The notes beneath the pieces are model-generated. The model saw only the letters and a list, made by a program, of their open reading frames with translations. It searched no databases and was not told the DNA's origin. A stretch of 62,169 bases of DNA, taken from Photobacterium jeanii. GTDB taxonomy: Bacteria; Pseudomonadota; Gammaproteobacteria; Enterobacterales; Vibrionaceae. A program made the position numbers and the translations under genes. Each line of letters opens with the position of its first letter. Position 1 is the stretch's first letter. The stretch lies in contig NZ_LVHF01000031.1 of assembly GCF_001650345.1 (NCBI RefSeq), positions 1 to 62,169 on the forward strand. Reading direction: 5' to 3'. Positions 9,054 to 17,331 of the stretch are shown in pieces.

Positions 9054-10283
9054 TTAGTGAAGAATACGAGCGCGGATCGTACCTTCGATTTGCTTCAATT
9101 TATCCAATGCTTCTTCCGCTCGTTCGGTTTCGACATCAATCACCACGTAACCAATCTCAGCTCCCGTTTGCAGGTATTGCGCGGCGATGTTGATGCCGTC
9201 GGTCGCAAAGATGGTGGTGACTTGGTTTAGAATACCTGGGCGGTTTTCGTGAATGTGAAGTAAACGAGAGCAATCGCGGTGCTCTGGCAGCGATACTTCA
9301 GGGAAACCTACCGCAGACAGGGTTGAACCGTTGTCTGAGTATTTCGCCATTTTCCCTGCTACTTCAAGGCCGATATTGGCTTGTGCTTCTTGAGTCGAAC
9401 CACCAATGTGTGGGGTAAGCAGTACATTGTCGTATTGCATCAATGGCGATTCGAATGGGTCGTTGTTAGTCTTTGGCTCCACAGGGAAGACATCAATCGC
9501 AGCCCCTGCAATGTGCTTGCTTTCTAACGCACTACACAAAGAGTCGATATCAACCACAGTACCGCGCGCGGCATTGATGAAAATCGATCCCGGCTTCATG
9601 CGGGCAAACTCATCAGCGCCCATCATGTCTTGAGTCTCAGGTGTCTCAGGGACATGCAAGCTGATCACGTCACACTTATTTAAAAGCTCGGTCAGCGAAT
9701 GTACTTGGGTGGCATTCCCTAACGACAGCTTGTTTTCGATGTCGTAGAAGTAGACGCGCATCCCCAAGTTTTCAGCCAGAATACCTAATTGAGTCCCGAT
9801 ATGACCGTAGCCGATAATACCGAGGCGTTTACCACGCGCTTCAAACGAAGCGTCAGCGGATTTAAACCATTCGCCACGATGGGCTTTGGCGTTCTTTTCT
9901 GGAATACCGCGTAGCAGTAATAGAATTTCGCCCAGTACCAGCTCGGCAACACTACGGGTGTTTGAGAATGGGGCATTAAACACCGGAATACCGCGTTTGG
10001 TGGCGGCATCAAGCTCGACCTGATTGGTCCCGATACAGAAACAGCCCACGGCAGTCAGTTTTTTCGCGGCAGCAAAGACTTCTTCAGTCAGTTGAGTACG
10101 GGAGCGGATCCCGACAAAGTGTGCGTCTTCGATGGCTTCAAGCAGTTCATCACCAGCTAGGGAGCCTTTGTGATATTCGATATTGGTGTAGCCTGCTTGT
10201 TGCAGTACTTCAATGGCAGAAGGGTGGACACCTTCGAGGAGAAGGACTTTGATCTTTTCTTTATCCAGTGAATTTTTGGCCAT
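9054..10283 (-). CDS. serA: D-3-phosphoglycerate dehydrogenase
   Basis: The enzyme (409 aa) catalyses the first step of serine synthesis, NAD-dependent oxidation of 3-phosphoglycerate. Domains in order are a split substrate domain, the Rossmann domain with GKRLGIIGYGHIGTQLGILA, the INAARGTVVDIDSL motif, the catalytic-histidine region LLTPHIGGSTQEAQ, and a C-terminal ACT domain (LLHIHENRPGILNQVTTIFA) that binds serine for feedback inhibition. The frame continues upstream to 10325, but the ATG at 10283 follows AAGGATAAG and begins MAKNSLDKEKIKVLLLEGVH as in E. coli SerA (410 aa). rpiA lies upstream on the same strand with its own terminator between. Confidence 0.97.
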   Translation of the reverse strand: MAKNSLDKEKIKVLLLEGVHPSAIEVLQQAGYTNIEYHKGSLAGDELLEAIEDAHFVGIRSRTQLTEEVFAAAKKLTAVGCFCIGTNQVELDAATKRGIPVFNAPFSNTRSVAELVLGEILLLLRGIPEKNAKAHRGEWFKSADASFEARGKRLGIIGYGHIGTQLGILAENLGMRVYFYDIENKLSLGNATQVHSLTELLNKCDVISLHVPETPETQDMMGADEFARMKPGSIFINAARGTVVDIDSLCSALESKHIAGAAIDVFPVEPKTNNDPFESPLMQYDNVLLTPHIGGSTQEAQANIGLEVAGKMAKYSDNGSTLSAVGFPEVSLPEHRDCSRLLHIHENRPGILNQVTTIFATDGINIAAQYLQTGAEIGYVVIDVETERAEEALDKLKQIEGTIRARILH

Positions 10284-10489
10284 GTGGTTCTTATCCTTAA
10301 AAACGCAAGTGAAGTCTAGATACACTAGGAAGCGTTGGCATGATGCTTAAGTAAAGTTACTTAATATCAGTGGTTTGTAGGGATGCTGTTTTTCCAGCTC
10401 GATACTTATAGCCTAGCTTGAAAGCATATATTGGTTAATAACCTATCAAAAAATAATCGCTAAGGGTAAGAATATTACAAAAAGTTGAA

Positions 10490-10515
10490 TAAAAAAACGG
10501 CACCTAAGTGCCGTT
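10490..10515 (-). terminator. Rho-independent terminator of rpiA
   Basis: The stem AACGGCAC/GTGCCGTT (10496-10503 with 10508-10515) has a 4-base loop. Read on the minus strand it is followed by a run of seven T. Confidence 0.9.
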
Positions 10516-10557
10516 CTGTAATCTAATGACATGATCCTGCGTCTGGATCTGCCTGTA

Positions 10558-11220
10558 TTACGCTTTTTCGAATTTTTGTACGCCTTCAGGGCTACCCATT
10601 AGCAATACGTCTGCGCCACGTGCTGCGAATAGACCTACCGTCACTACGCCAGGGATTGCGTTGATTTGCTTTTCTAGCTCTTTAGCATCGGTGATCTTAA
10701 GGTTGTGGACATCAAGGATCACGTTGCCGTTATCGGTTACCACACCTTGACGGTATGCTGGATCGCCGCCAAGTTTCAGCAGTTCACGCGCCACGTAAGA
10801 GCGAGCCATTGGGATCACTTCAACTGGTAGTGGGAACTCACCCAGTACCTCAACACGCTTGGTGTTGTCGACAATACAGATGAACTTCTTAGCAATCGCT
10901 GCTACGATTTTCTCGCGTGTTAACGCAGCACCGCCACCTTTGATCATGTCGTAATCGTGGTTGATTTCATCGGCACCATCAACATAGATGTCGAAGCTAG
11001 AGACTTCATTCGCATCCAATACTGGAATACCAATTTGCTCTAGACGCTCAGTAGAGGCAACCGAGCTTGATACTGCACCTTTGATTTCTTCTTTACGTGT
11101 TTCAAGAGCATCGATGAAGTGATTCACGGTTGAGCCTGTGCCCACACCGACAATGCTGCCTTTTTTCACGTATTCTAGTGCGGCCCAGCCGGCAGCTTTT
11201 TTCATTTCATCTTGAGTCAT
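10558..11220 (-). CDS. rpiA: Ribose-5-phosphate isomerase A
   Basis: This 220-aa enzyme interconverts ribose 5-phosphate and ribulose 5-phosphate in the pentose phosphate pathway. The family motifs are all present: [16 protein letters not shown] (phosphate binding), [11 protein letters not shown] with the catalytic aspartates, and [14 protein letters not shown] with the catalytic lysine and glutamate. Length equals the family norm. The start ATG at 11220 follows a GGAG-containing ribosome-binding site on the minus strand. The serA-rpiA neighbourhood matches E. coli. Confidence 0.97.
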   Translation of the reverse strand: MTQDEMKKAAGWAALEYVKKGSIVGVGTGSTVNHFIDALETRKEEIKGAVSSSVASTERLEQIGIPVLDANEVSSFDIYVDGADEINHDYDMIKGGGAALTREKIVAAIAKKFICIVDNTKRVEVLGEFPLPVEVIPMARSYVARELLKLGGDPAYRQGVVTDNGNVILDVHNLKITDAKELEKQINAIPGVVTVGLFAARGADVLLMGSPEGVQKFEKA

Positions 11221-11370
11221 GCTTTATCTCCTGGTCGTAAATGATGACGAGCGTTGGGAGCGCTGATTATAGCTAACAGTGTGACTTTCGTCAGGAGAAA
11301 ATGTTGACCTATGTCTCTGTTTCATCAATAAAAACAAAGAGCGCTTTGTAGAACAGCGACTTAGGGCTAC

Positions 11371-11412
11371 AAAAAACACGCCATCAAGCCAAACGTTTGC
11401 GCTTAATGGGCG
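11371..11412 (-). terminator. Terminator of the 6S RNA-fau unit
   Basis: Read on the minus strand, a ~10-bp imperfect stem (outer CGCC/GGCG at 11409-11412 with 11379-11382, inner AAGC/GCTT) caps the self-complementary CAAACGTTTG and is followed by TGTTTTTT. It lies about 50 bases after the fau stop. The stem has one mismatch and one bulge, so termination may be partial. Confidence 0.65.
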
Positions 11413-11459
11413 CGATAACCGTCTAATTCGCTGTTAGTACGTAAAAGCGGTACTGGGCA

Positions 11460-12062
11460 CTATTCCCAATTGAAGGTTTGTGAAGGCGTTAAGATTGTCG
11501 GTAATGGTACATCCCACGCTTCATGGGGTAAGGCGCTGACTTGTTGGCAATCGTGGGCTAAGCCGAGTGGGCGAGGTAATAGCCGCGCTTGGTGCCAAGG
11601 AGCGAGGGTACGGTCATAATAGCCGCCGCCCATGCCAAGGCGCTGACCAGTGTTATCAAATGCGACCAACGGGGTGCAAATTAAATCGAGCTCACTGGCT
11701 GGTTTCACAAGCCGTACATCGAGGCGAGGTTCGCTGATCCCATAACGGTTGTTGACCATAAGAGTATCAGAGCAATAGCGCAGAAAAAGTAAATGCCCGC
11801 GACTGAATGGGTGTAAGACTGGTAGATAAACCTGTTTACCTTGCTGCCACAGCCATTCGATGATTGGTTGGGTACTGACTTCCCCATCATTCGATAGGTA
11901 CAAGGCAATGTGCTGGGCGTGACTAAACCAAGCGGATTGCTGACACTGGCTAAGTAGCCCTTGAGCGGCGCTATCTTGTTGCTGGGTGTTTAAGCCACGT
12001 CGTAGAGTACGAATATGTTGGCGAATTTGCTGACGTGACGAAGGTGTAACCGTTGAATTCAT
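11460..12062 (-). CDS. fau: 5-formyltetrahydrofolate cyclo-ligase
   Basis: This 200-aa enzyme (YgfA, also called MTHFS) uses ATP to convert 5-formyl-THF to 5,10-methenyl-THF, returning the storage folate to the active pool. The signature GQRLGMGGGYYDRTLAPW is near the C-terminus, and the N-terminal RQQIRQHIRTLRRGL has the usual Arg/Lys-rich helix. It lies directly downstream of 6S RNA on the same strand. In many gammaproteobacteria ssrS and fau are co-transcribed, and the terminator after fau fits that here. Confidence 0.93.
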   Translation of the reverse strand: MNSTVTPSSRQQIRQHIRTLRRGLNTQQQDSAAQGLLSQCQQSAWFSHAQHIALYLSNDGEVSTQPIIEWLWQQGKQVYLPVLHPFSRGHLLFLRYCSDTLMVNNRYGISEPRLDVRLVKPASELDLICTPLVAFDNTGQRLGMGGGYYDRTLAPWHQARLLPRPLGLAHDCQQVSALPHEAWDVPLPTILTPSQTFNWE

Positions 12063-12113
12063 AGGTCATCCAATGACTAAATGAAGCGGTAAAGGAATGT
12101 TTGATTGGGAAGG

Positions 12114-12292
12114 TATGCCCCAAGGTGCCGTTGCGAATTGTGGCCCTTGAACCAGATGTTCAAGGTGGATCAGCAACATTAACCGTAGGCTTCTCAGTCG
12201 GGCTGAGCATGCTCAATAGCTAATAAAAAGCTAATCCTGGGTATTTGCTTATCGGCTCGGGGACGTTAATTCACTGACGTACACCCCAGGGT
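12114..12292 (-). ncRNA. ssrS: 6S RNA
   Basis: This RNA of about 180 nt binds sigma-70 RNA polymerase as a promoter mimic in stationary phase. On the minus strand it carries recognisable family segments: TCCCCGAGCCGATAAGC in the 5' half, GAGCATGCTC in the middle, GAGAAGCCT, and CCACCTTGAAC...GTTCAAGGGC in the 3' half. The ends pair in a closing stem: the 5' CCCTGGGGTGT near 12291-12281 with the 3' GCACCTTGGGG near 12128-12118. It lies between zapA and fau exactly as in E. coli. The ends are estimates; the 5' end is set by the promoter and the 3' end by the closing stem. Confidence 0.93.
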
Positions 12293-12298
12293 CAATTC

Positions 12299-12326
12299 AT
12301 TATCAACGCTTTGGTTGATTTTGCAA
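12299..12326 (-). promoter_or_regulatory. Sigma-70 promoter of 6S RNA
   Basis: Reading the minus strand there is a -35 TTGCAA (12326-12321), a 16-base spacer and a -10 GATAAT (12304-12299). A start about 7 bases on, at 12292, coincides with the 5' base of the 6S closing stem. The promoter lies inside the last codons of zapA, and its -10 overlaps the stop codon. Confidence 0.6.
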
Positions 12327-12605
12327 TGCTTTATCCAGATTTTCTGTCAATTGACTGATCTTATTAGATAAATCATCTGCATAGTTGTTCTTTTCACGGC
12401 GTTCATTGTGCAGTTCGCTACAAATATTTAGCCCCGTGAACATCAATAACTGTTCTGGATTAGAGACTTTGGTGCGTTCCGATAACTCTTTTAATCGGTT
12501 ATCAAAATCTTCGGCGGCTGCTATAAGCGCATCTTCTTGGCCTGTTGGACAGTTTACCTTTAAGGTGCGACCTAGAATTTTGATTTCAACTGCCTGATTA
12601 CTCAT
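12303..12605 (-). CDS. zapA: Cell division protein ZapA
   Basis: This 100-aa protein promotes bundling of FtsZ filaments at the division ring. The N-terminal globular part (SNQAVEIKILGRTLKVNCPTG) and the long C-terminal helix/coiled coil (from about residue 55, LNICSELHNERREKNNYADD) are as in the family. The frame is open far upstream to 12698, but the ATG at 12605 begins the conserved MSNQAVEIKILGR and gives the family's length. It lies immediately upstream of 6S RNA. The ~290-bp gap to divergent ygfB holds both promoters. Confidence 0.93.
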   Translation of the reverse strand: MSNQAVEIKILGRTLKVNCPTGQEDALIAAAEDFDNRLKELSERTKVSNPEQLLMFTGLNICSELHNERREKNNYADDLSNKISQLTENLDKALQNQPKR

Positions 12606-12896
12606 AAAGTCTCTTATCTGCTCCATGTCAGCGGGTTTAAAGTAACACGCTGCTTGCGATAGGGGGTAAATATAGAATAAAGCCCTTTCAACATGCAAGT
12701 ATGCGTGTTGTGCTTTGCGGTTTAATGCCGTTTGACTACACAGTTAATAGTCAGCTTGGTGTAAACATCACCCAAAATTGTCTAACGGATCAAGCGATGC
12801 AGTGGCTCCGCTCGCCCTTGGTTATTTATGCCACAAGGCATAAGTGGTAGCATACCACAATAACGATTTACGCCAATCTAGATAAGGTTTCCCACA

Positions 12897-13544
12897 ATGA
12901 GTGAAGCAAAATTACCCGCTTACAATGTGCTTGATAGTGAACTGAAAAGTCACGGTTTAGCTGTGTCTCCTTCTGAATTACACGGTCTACTGATGGGGAT
13001 GATTTGTGGTGGAATGGCAGTTTCTGACGATAGCTGGGTCGCTGCGGTTTCGGACTACGCAAACCAAGGTGAACCGTTAATCGACAGTGCTAAAGCAACA
13101 GTGCGTAAAGTTTTTGATGCGGCATCTGCTGAGTTACACGGCATGGCGCAGGTACTGTTTACTTCAACTGCTTCAGAATTAGCGGAAAGTCAGTTTGAAG
13201 TGACCTTGCTATTACCGGATGCCGATGTTGAATTGGAACTGCGTGCAGAAGCTTTGGGCGAGTGGGTGACCAACTTTATTTCGGGCATGGGTCTGATGGG
13301 GATGAAAAAAGCTGAGCTTACCCCTGAAGTGACGGAAGCGGTTGCTTCATTAGAAGAAATTGCCCAACTGGGTGTCGACGAAGATGAAGATATGGCAGAG
13401 CAAGCGCATATGCTTGAACAGATCATCGCGTTTGTACCTGAGTGTGTGTTGAGCTGTTTGGTGGGCCTAGGTCAACGTCCTGATTCTGTTGAGCAACCTG
13501 AGATCCCAGGCATGCCAGCAGATCTAAAACCAACCTTACACTAA
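12897..13544 (+). CDS. ygfB: UPF0149 family protein YgfB
   Basis: This 215-aa protein of the UPF0149/YgfB family has no agreed biochemical function. In Pseudomonas a YgfB homologue acts in gene regulation connected with beta-lactamase expression. The sequence is acidic and largely alpha-helical. Family motifs LKSHGLAVSPSELHGLLMGMICGG near the start and LGEWVTNFISGMGLMGMKK in the middle are clear. It is somewhat longer than E. coli YgfB (about 192 aa). It precedes ubiH-ubiI by 43 bases and probably shares the transcript. The pepP gene that sits between ygfB and ubiH in E. coli is absent. Confidence 0.9.
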   Translation: MSEAKLPAYNVLDSELKSHGLAVSPSELHGLLMGMICGGMAVSDDSWVAAVSDYANQGEPLIDSAKATVRKVFDAASAELHGMAQVLFTSTASELAESQFEVTLLLPDADVELELRAEALGEWVTNFISGMGLMGMKKAELTPEVTEAVASLEEIAQLGVDEDEDMAEQAHMLEQIIAFVPECVLSCLVGLGQRPDSVEQPEIPGMPADLKPTLH

Positions 13545-13587
13545 TCCAATAACATCATTTGGATGCAATAAGTAATAAGGGATAAAT

Positions 13588-14775
13588 GTGAAGCACTTTG
13601 ATGTGGTGATAGCTGGTGGTGCAATGGCAGGCGCTTCGTTAGCGATTGCTCTCGATACTTTGAGCCAGCAAGGGTTAAGCGTGGCGGTCGTTGAGGCTGT
13701 TGAGCCTCAACTCGATAGTCATCCTGGCTATGACTCGCGCTGTATTGCTTTGTCACTTGGCTCGGTAGCCTTACTGGAACGCATTGGCTTGTGGCAACAA
13801 TTATTGCCGCAAGCGACCGCGATTGCAGATATTCATGTTTCCGACCGTGGTCATGCAGGCATAGTGCGTATTGGTGCTGATGACGAAGCAGTCGATGCGC
13901 TCGGTTATGTGATTGAATTGGCGGACGCGGGGCGGGTGTTCCACCAGCGTTTGGCGGATTGCCAAGCCGTGACCATGTATTGCCCTGATACGATTGCTAA
14001 TATCGAGCGTCAGCAACAGCAAGTGAACTTGACCTTAGGCTCGGGCGAGCAATTAAGTGCAGGTTTACTGGTGACGGCGGATGGCGCGTTATCTGGCTGT
14101 TGTGACATGCTAGGTATTCGTCGCACTGAATATGATTTCGAGCAGGTGGCGGTGATTGCCAATGTGACGACTTCGCAAGCGCATCAAGGTCGTGCGTTTG
14201 AGCGCTTTACGCCTTATGGGCCGGTGGCACTGTTACCAATGTCAGAAGGACGTAGCTCCTTAGTGTGGTGCGTGAAACCCGAACATCATCACCAAGTCAT
14301 GAGTTGGAGTGACGAACAATTTCTTGCTGAATTGCAACAAGCGTTCGGTTGGCGTTTGGGGACCATGGTGAAAACCGGTCAGCGAGCGTCTTATCCTTTA
14401 TTGTTGCGCCAAGTAGAGCGAATTACTACCCACCGTGTAGCCGTGGTTGGCAATGCCGCCCAAACGCTTCATCCGATTGCGGGACAAGGGTTTAACTTAG
14501 GCTTGCGCGATGTGATGAGTCTAGCGGAAGAAGTGGTTGCCGCTTACGAGCAGCATCAAGATGTCGGTGGCAGCGCGATGCTCAGCCGTTATCGCCAACG
14601 TCGAATGCCTGATCGCCAAGCAACCATTACGATGACGGCGGGCTTAGTGGGTATTTTTGCCAATGATTGCTTACCGCTAGTGGCTGGGCGAAACTTAGGT
14701 TTAATGGCAATGAGTGCCTTCGATACGTTAAAAGCGCCGCTGGTTCAGCGTGCTTTGGGACAGGTAGAAAGATAA
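13588..14775 (+). CDS. ubiH: 2-octaprenyl-6-methoxyphenol hydroxylase UbiH
   Basis: This 395-aa FAD monooxygenase hydroxylates the ring of the ubiquinone precursor. The N-terminal dinucleotide fold is FDVVIAGGAMAGASLAIAL, slightly degenerate (AGGAMAG rather than GGGMVG). The second FAD motif VAVVGNAAQTLHPIAGQGFNLGLRD carries the family signature; Asn replaces the more usual Asp in the G-D-A position. Translation starts at GTG 13588; an overlapping ATG at 13586 is out of frame. It is followed after 2 bases by its paralogue ubiI. The pair acts in ubiquinone synthesis at the membrane. UbiH was chosen over other paralogues by its position first in the pair. Confidence 0.9.
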   Translation: MKHFDVVIAGGAMAGASLAIALDTLSQQGLSVAVVEAVEPQLDSHPGYDSRCIALSLGSVALLERIGLWQQLLPQATAIADIHVSDRGHAGIVRIGADDEAVDALGYVIELADAGRVFHQRLADCQAVTMYCPDTIANIERQQQQVNLTLGSGEQLSAGLLVTADGALSGCCDMLGIRRTEYDFEQVAVIANVTTSQAHQGRAFERFTPYGPVALLPMSEGRSSLVWCVKPEHHHQVMSWSDEQFLAELQQAFGWRLGTMVKTGQRASYPLLLRQVERITTHRVAVVGNAAQTLHPIAGQGFNLGLRDVMSLAEEVVAAYEQHQDVGGSAMLSRYRQRRMPDRQATITMTAGLVGIFANDCLPLVAGRNLGLMAMSAFDTLKAPLVQRALGQVER

Positions 14776-14777
14776 TA

Positions 14778-15989
14778 ATGATGCAAAGTGTTGATGTTGC
14801 CATTATCGGCGGCGGCATGGTGGGGTTAACGCTGGCAGCAGCGTTGGCTGATACCGAACTGCGAGTAGCAGTAATTGAAGGTCAGCTTCCTGAGCCGGAA
14901 TTGGCCGATTTACCCGACGTACGTGTATCGGCTTTGAGTCGTGCAAGTGAGCGTATTCTGCGCCGTGTCGGGGCATGGGACGGTATTGCTGCTCGTCGTA
15001 TGACGCCATACTCGCAAATGCAAGTCTGGGAGCAAGACAGCTTTGCCTGCATCGACTTTGATGCAACGCGTTTGTCGCAACCTGACTTAGGTCATATCGT
15101 CGAGAACCGCACGATTCAGCTGTCATTACTTGATCGTGTTAAGCAACTGAGCAATGTCACGCTATTGGCGCCAGAGCGTTGCCACAATATCGCTTTTGGT
15201 GAAACCGAAGCTTGGCTAAGTTTAGACTCGGGCAAGAGCTTAACCGCCAAGCTGGTGGTGGGGGCTGACGGTGCCAATTCGTGGCTACGTAACCAGATGT
15301 CGATCCCATTAACGCATTGGGATTACGGTCATAGTGCGATTGTAGCGAACATTCGTTGTTCCGAGCCGCATAACCACACCGCACGTCAAGTGTTCTGCCC
15401 TGAAGGTCCACTGGCTTTCCTACCGTTACACGAACCGGATTTGTGCTCGATTGTGTGGTCTGTATCGCCAGAGCGTGCACAACAGTTGTGCGCCATGAGT
15501 GATGAAGAATTTAATAAAGCACTGACGGTGGCGTTTGATAGCAAGCTTGGCTTGTGTCAGGTCGAAGGCGAACGTCAGGCATTTCCGTTAAAAATGCGTT
15601 ATGCCCGTGACTTTGTTCGCGATCGTATTGCTCTAGTGGGCGATGCTGCACATACCATTCACCCGTTGGCGGGGCAGGGCGTTAACCTTGGTTTGCTTGA
15701 TGCAGCCAGCTTGGCGCAGGAACTCAAATCATTGTGGTTGAGTGAGCAAGATATCGGTAAGCGTGTTCATTTACGTCAGTATGAACGCTGGCGTAAGACC
15801 GAAGCGGCGAAGATGATCACTGCCATGCAAGCGTTTCGTGACTTGTTTGCTGGTAGCAATCCAGCGAAGAAGTTGGTGCGCGATATCGGGATGATGTTTG
15901 CGAACCATGCGCCGGGCGTGAAAGACGAATTTATGCGCCGTGCTTTAGGGCTAAGCGGAAGTTTACCTGAGTTGGCAAAACATAAGTAA
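14778..15989 (+). CDS. ubiI: 2-octaprenylphenol hydroxylase UbiI (VisC)
   Basis: This 403-aa FAD-dependent monooxygenase adds the C5 hydroxyl in ubiquinone synthesis. The FAD motifs are VDVAIIGGGMVGLTLAAAL at the start, LVVGADGANSWLR, and IALVGDAAHTIHPLAGQGVN near residue 285. The ATG at 14778 (or the next codon, 14781) lies 2 bases after the ubiH stop, so the two are translationally linked. The long upstream extension of the frame lies inside ubiH and is not used. A terminator follows at 16014, which separates the pair from gcvH. Confidence 0.92.
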   Translation: MMQSVDVAIIGGGMVGLTLAAALADTELRVAVIEGQLPEPELADLPDVRVSALSRASERILRRVGAWDGIAARRMTPYSQMQVWEQDSFACIDFDATRLSQPDLGHIVENRTIQLSLLDRVKQLSNVTLLAPERCHNIAFGETEAWLSLDSGKSLTAKLVVGADGANSWLRNQMSIPLTHWDYGHSAIVANIRCSEPHNHTARQVFCPEGPLAFLPLHEPDLCSIVWSVSPERAQQLCAMSDEEFNKALTVAFDSKLGLCQVEGERQAFPLKMRYARDFVRDRIALVGDAAHTIHPLAGQGVNLGLLDAASLAQELKSLWLSEQDIGKRVHLRQYERWRKTEAAKMITAMQAFRDLFAGSNPAKKLVRDIGMMFANHAPGVKDEFMRRALGLSGSLPELAKHK

Positions 15990-16013
15990 CTACTTGAAGT
16001 AACAGTATTTTCA

Positions 16014-16044
16014 AACCCTGTGATCACCGATGACAGGGTTTTTT
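16014..16044 (+). terminator. Rho-independent terminator after ubiI
   Basis: The stem AACCCTGT/ACAGGGTT (16014-16021 with 16033-16040) has an 11-base loop and is followed by T-rich sequence. Confidence 0.85.
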
Positions 16045-16267
16045 ATTACCCGTAATGAACGACAGCCTAATAGGTTTACGATTCGAGTCACACCAACAAA
16101 TTTCTCCTATTTCAACTTTTCATCTACATTAATTATCAGTGCGATAATGCGTAATGGCTTCTACTGGATAGCAATCGATCATGTTACGCAGCCACTTATC
16201 AGTTTTGTTCTGTTGTTATTGCCAGCCCGCTTTTTGTTGCGGCTGTATTTCAAAAGGATGTTTAGCT

Positions 16268-16660
16268 ATGAGTTACGTGCCGACTGAACTGCGTTTTACC
16301 AATACCCATGAGTGGATCCGAGATGAAGGCGATGGGGTTTACACCATTGGGATTTCTGATCATGCCCAAGCGCTATTAGGGGATATGGTATTTGTCGATT
16401 TACCGGAAATCGATGCGGCAACGGATGCTGGTGAAGAGTGTGCAGTTGCCGAGTCGGTGAAAGCGGCCTCTGATATTTATGCCCCTTTGACAGGGATTGT
16501 GTTGGAGATCAACGAAGAGTTGGAAGGTTCACCTGAGCTCGTTAATAGCGACCCTTATGGCGATGGATGGTTATTTAAAATCAAAGCTGAGGATGATGGA
16601 GAGCTGGATGAGTTGCTTGATGCTGAGCGCTATCAAGATCTGATCGCAGATGATGAGTAG
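16268..16660 (+). CDS. gcvH: Glycine cleavage system H protein (stand-alone)
   Basis: This 130-aa lipoyl carrier shuttles the aminomethyl group between the P, T and L proteins of glycine cleavage. The lipoylation motif [18 protein letters not shown] is intact with its lysine at about residue 65, and the N-terminal [20 protein letters not shown] is typical. The ATG at 16268 follows AAAAGGATG. The frame upstream to 16181 lacks family likeness. The usual partners gcvT and gcvP are not next to it: ubiHI are upstream behind a terminator and an unrelated minus-strand gene is downstream. It is probably transcribed alone. No glycine riboswitch motif was recognised in the ~220 bases after the ubiI terminator. 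Confidence 0.95.
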   Translation: MSYVPTELRFTNTHEWIRDEGDGVYTIGISDHAQALLGDMVFVDLPEIDAATDAGEECAVAESVKAASDIYAPLTGIVLEINEELEGSPELVNSDPYGDGWLFKIKAEDDGELDELLDAERYQDLIADDE

Positions 16661-16682
16661 CTATCGTCTGACTAACAAATAC

Positions 16683-16706
16683 AAAAAAGCCCACCAAAGT
16701 GGGCTT
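16683..16706 (-). terminator. Terminator of the 66-codon gene
   Basis: The stem AAGCCCAC/GTGGGCTT (16687-16694 with 16699-16706) is followed by a T-run when read on the minus strand. It may also weakly terminate gcvH. Confidence 0.82.
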
Positions 16707-16727
16707 AGTACTCGAAGGGAAAAGGCG

Positions 16728-16928
16728 TTAGAACTCGCGGATCCGACGGATTTCCTGATTCACTTCTTTGACTGTTTGATAATGACGCTGTTGAGCATTA
16801 ATAGGTACCAGTAACAATCCTTTGTCAAATTCATACCCACCACGACCATCGATATATACCCGGCCACTAAATAAACGACTTACATGTTTAGCGACTAGCT
16901 TTGGCATGTAACGTTTGAACATACGCAT
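16728..16928 (-). CDS. Small basic protein of unknown function
   Basis: A 66-codon ORF that I do not recognise with confidence. The N-terminal third is strongly basic (MFKRYMPKLVAKHVSRLFSG), the centre is a glycine-rich strand-like stretch (VYIDGRGGYEFDKGLLLVP), and the C-terminus is a charged helix (VKEVNQEIRRIREF). There are no cysteines, signal peptide or membrane segment. The start is the ATG at 16928 or at 16922. It has a well-placed terminator at 16683-16706 and sits alone between gcvH (convergent) and the 460-bp gap, so it is probably real. The pattern could suit a nucleic-acid- or ribosome-associated protein, but this is a guess. Confidence 0.72.
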   Translation of the reverse strand: MRMFKRYMPKLVAKHVSRLFSGRVYIDGRGGYEFDKGLLLVPINAQQRHYQTVKEVNQEIRRIREF

Positions 16929-17313
16929 AAAACATTAACCTTCCATTGGTTTTGCATGCGGCCATTATAAAACAACAGCTATTTCACTTTTGTGACATAT
17001 TTAGCATATCTAATCTGTTAGCTACTATTGATTGGTTTAATTATTTATTTAGATCTTTCTTGGTAGCGAATTATTCTGTTTGTGTTCAGTTTATATGTTA
17101 ATAAAAGCAAAAAATAACAGCTGAATATTTTGCATAAAATTCATTGCTTAGTGTTTGTTTTATAAGATCTTATGGCATGTTTTTCGTCTGTTATGTCGTA
17201 TTTGCCCCTGTTTTATGTGTAATGAGTTGATTGAAGTTTATCCAGTTTTTAAGCGTGGGGCGGTGAGTTGCAGAGTTTTGTGCTGATTTGTTTCACTGGT
17301 ATTAGCAGTGAAC

Positions 17314-17327
17314 TTGCTTTGGATCAA
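17314..17327. promoter_or_regulatory. FNR-like box
   Basis: TTGCT-TTGG-ATCAA matches the FNR consensus TTGAT-N4-ATCAA at 9 of 10 half-site positions. If it acts as a class II site centred at -41.5, transcription would start near 17362, and AATAAT at 17350-17355 would be the -10. FNR use is inferred. Confidence 0.45.
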
Positions 17328-17331
17328 AGCT

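Noticed and set aside
11388..11400. Second CAAACGTTTG palindrome as a LacI-family operator
   Set aside because: It forms the tip of the fau terminator hairpin and is not near a promoter; the flanks do not match the fba site.
16045..16267. Glycine riboswitch before gcvH
   Set aside because: The leader was read for the conserved glycine-aptamer core and it was not found.
16030..16287. 85-codon ORF overlapping the gcvH start
   Set aside because: It lies in the gcvH leader and runs into gcvH in another frame, with no ribosome-binding site or family likeness; the ubiI terminator sits at its start.
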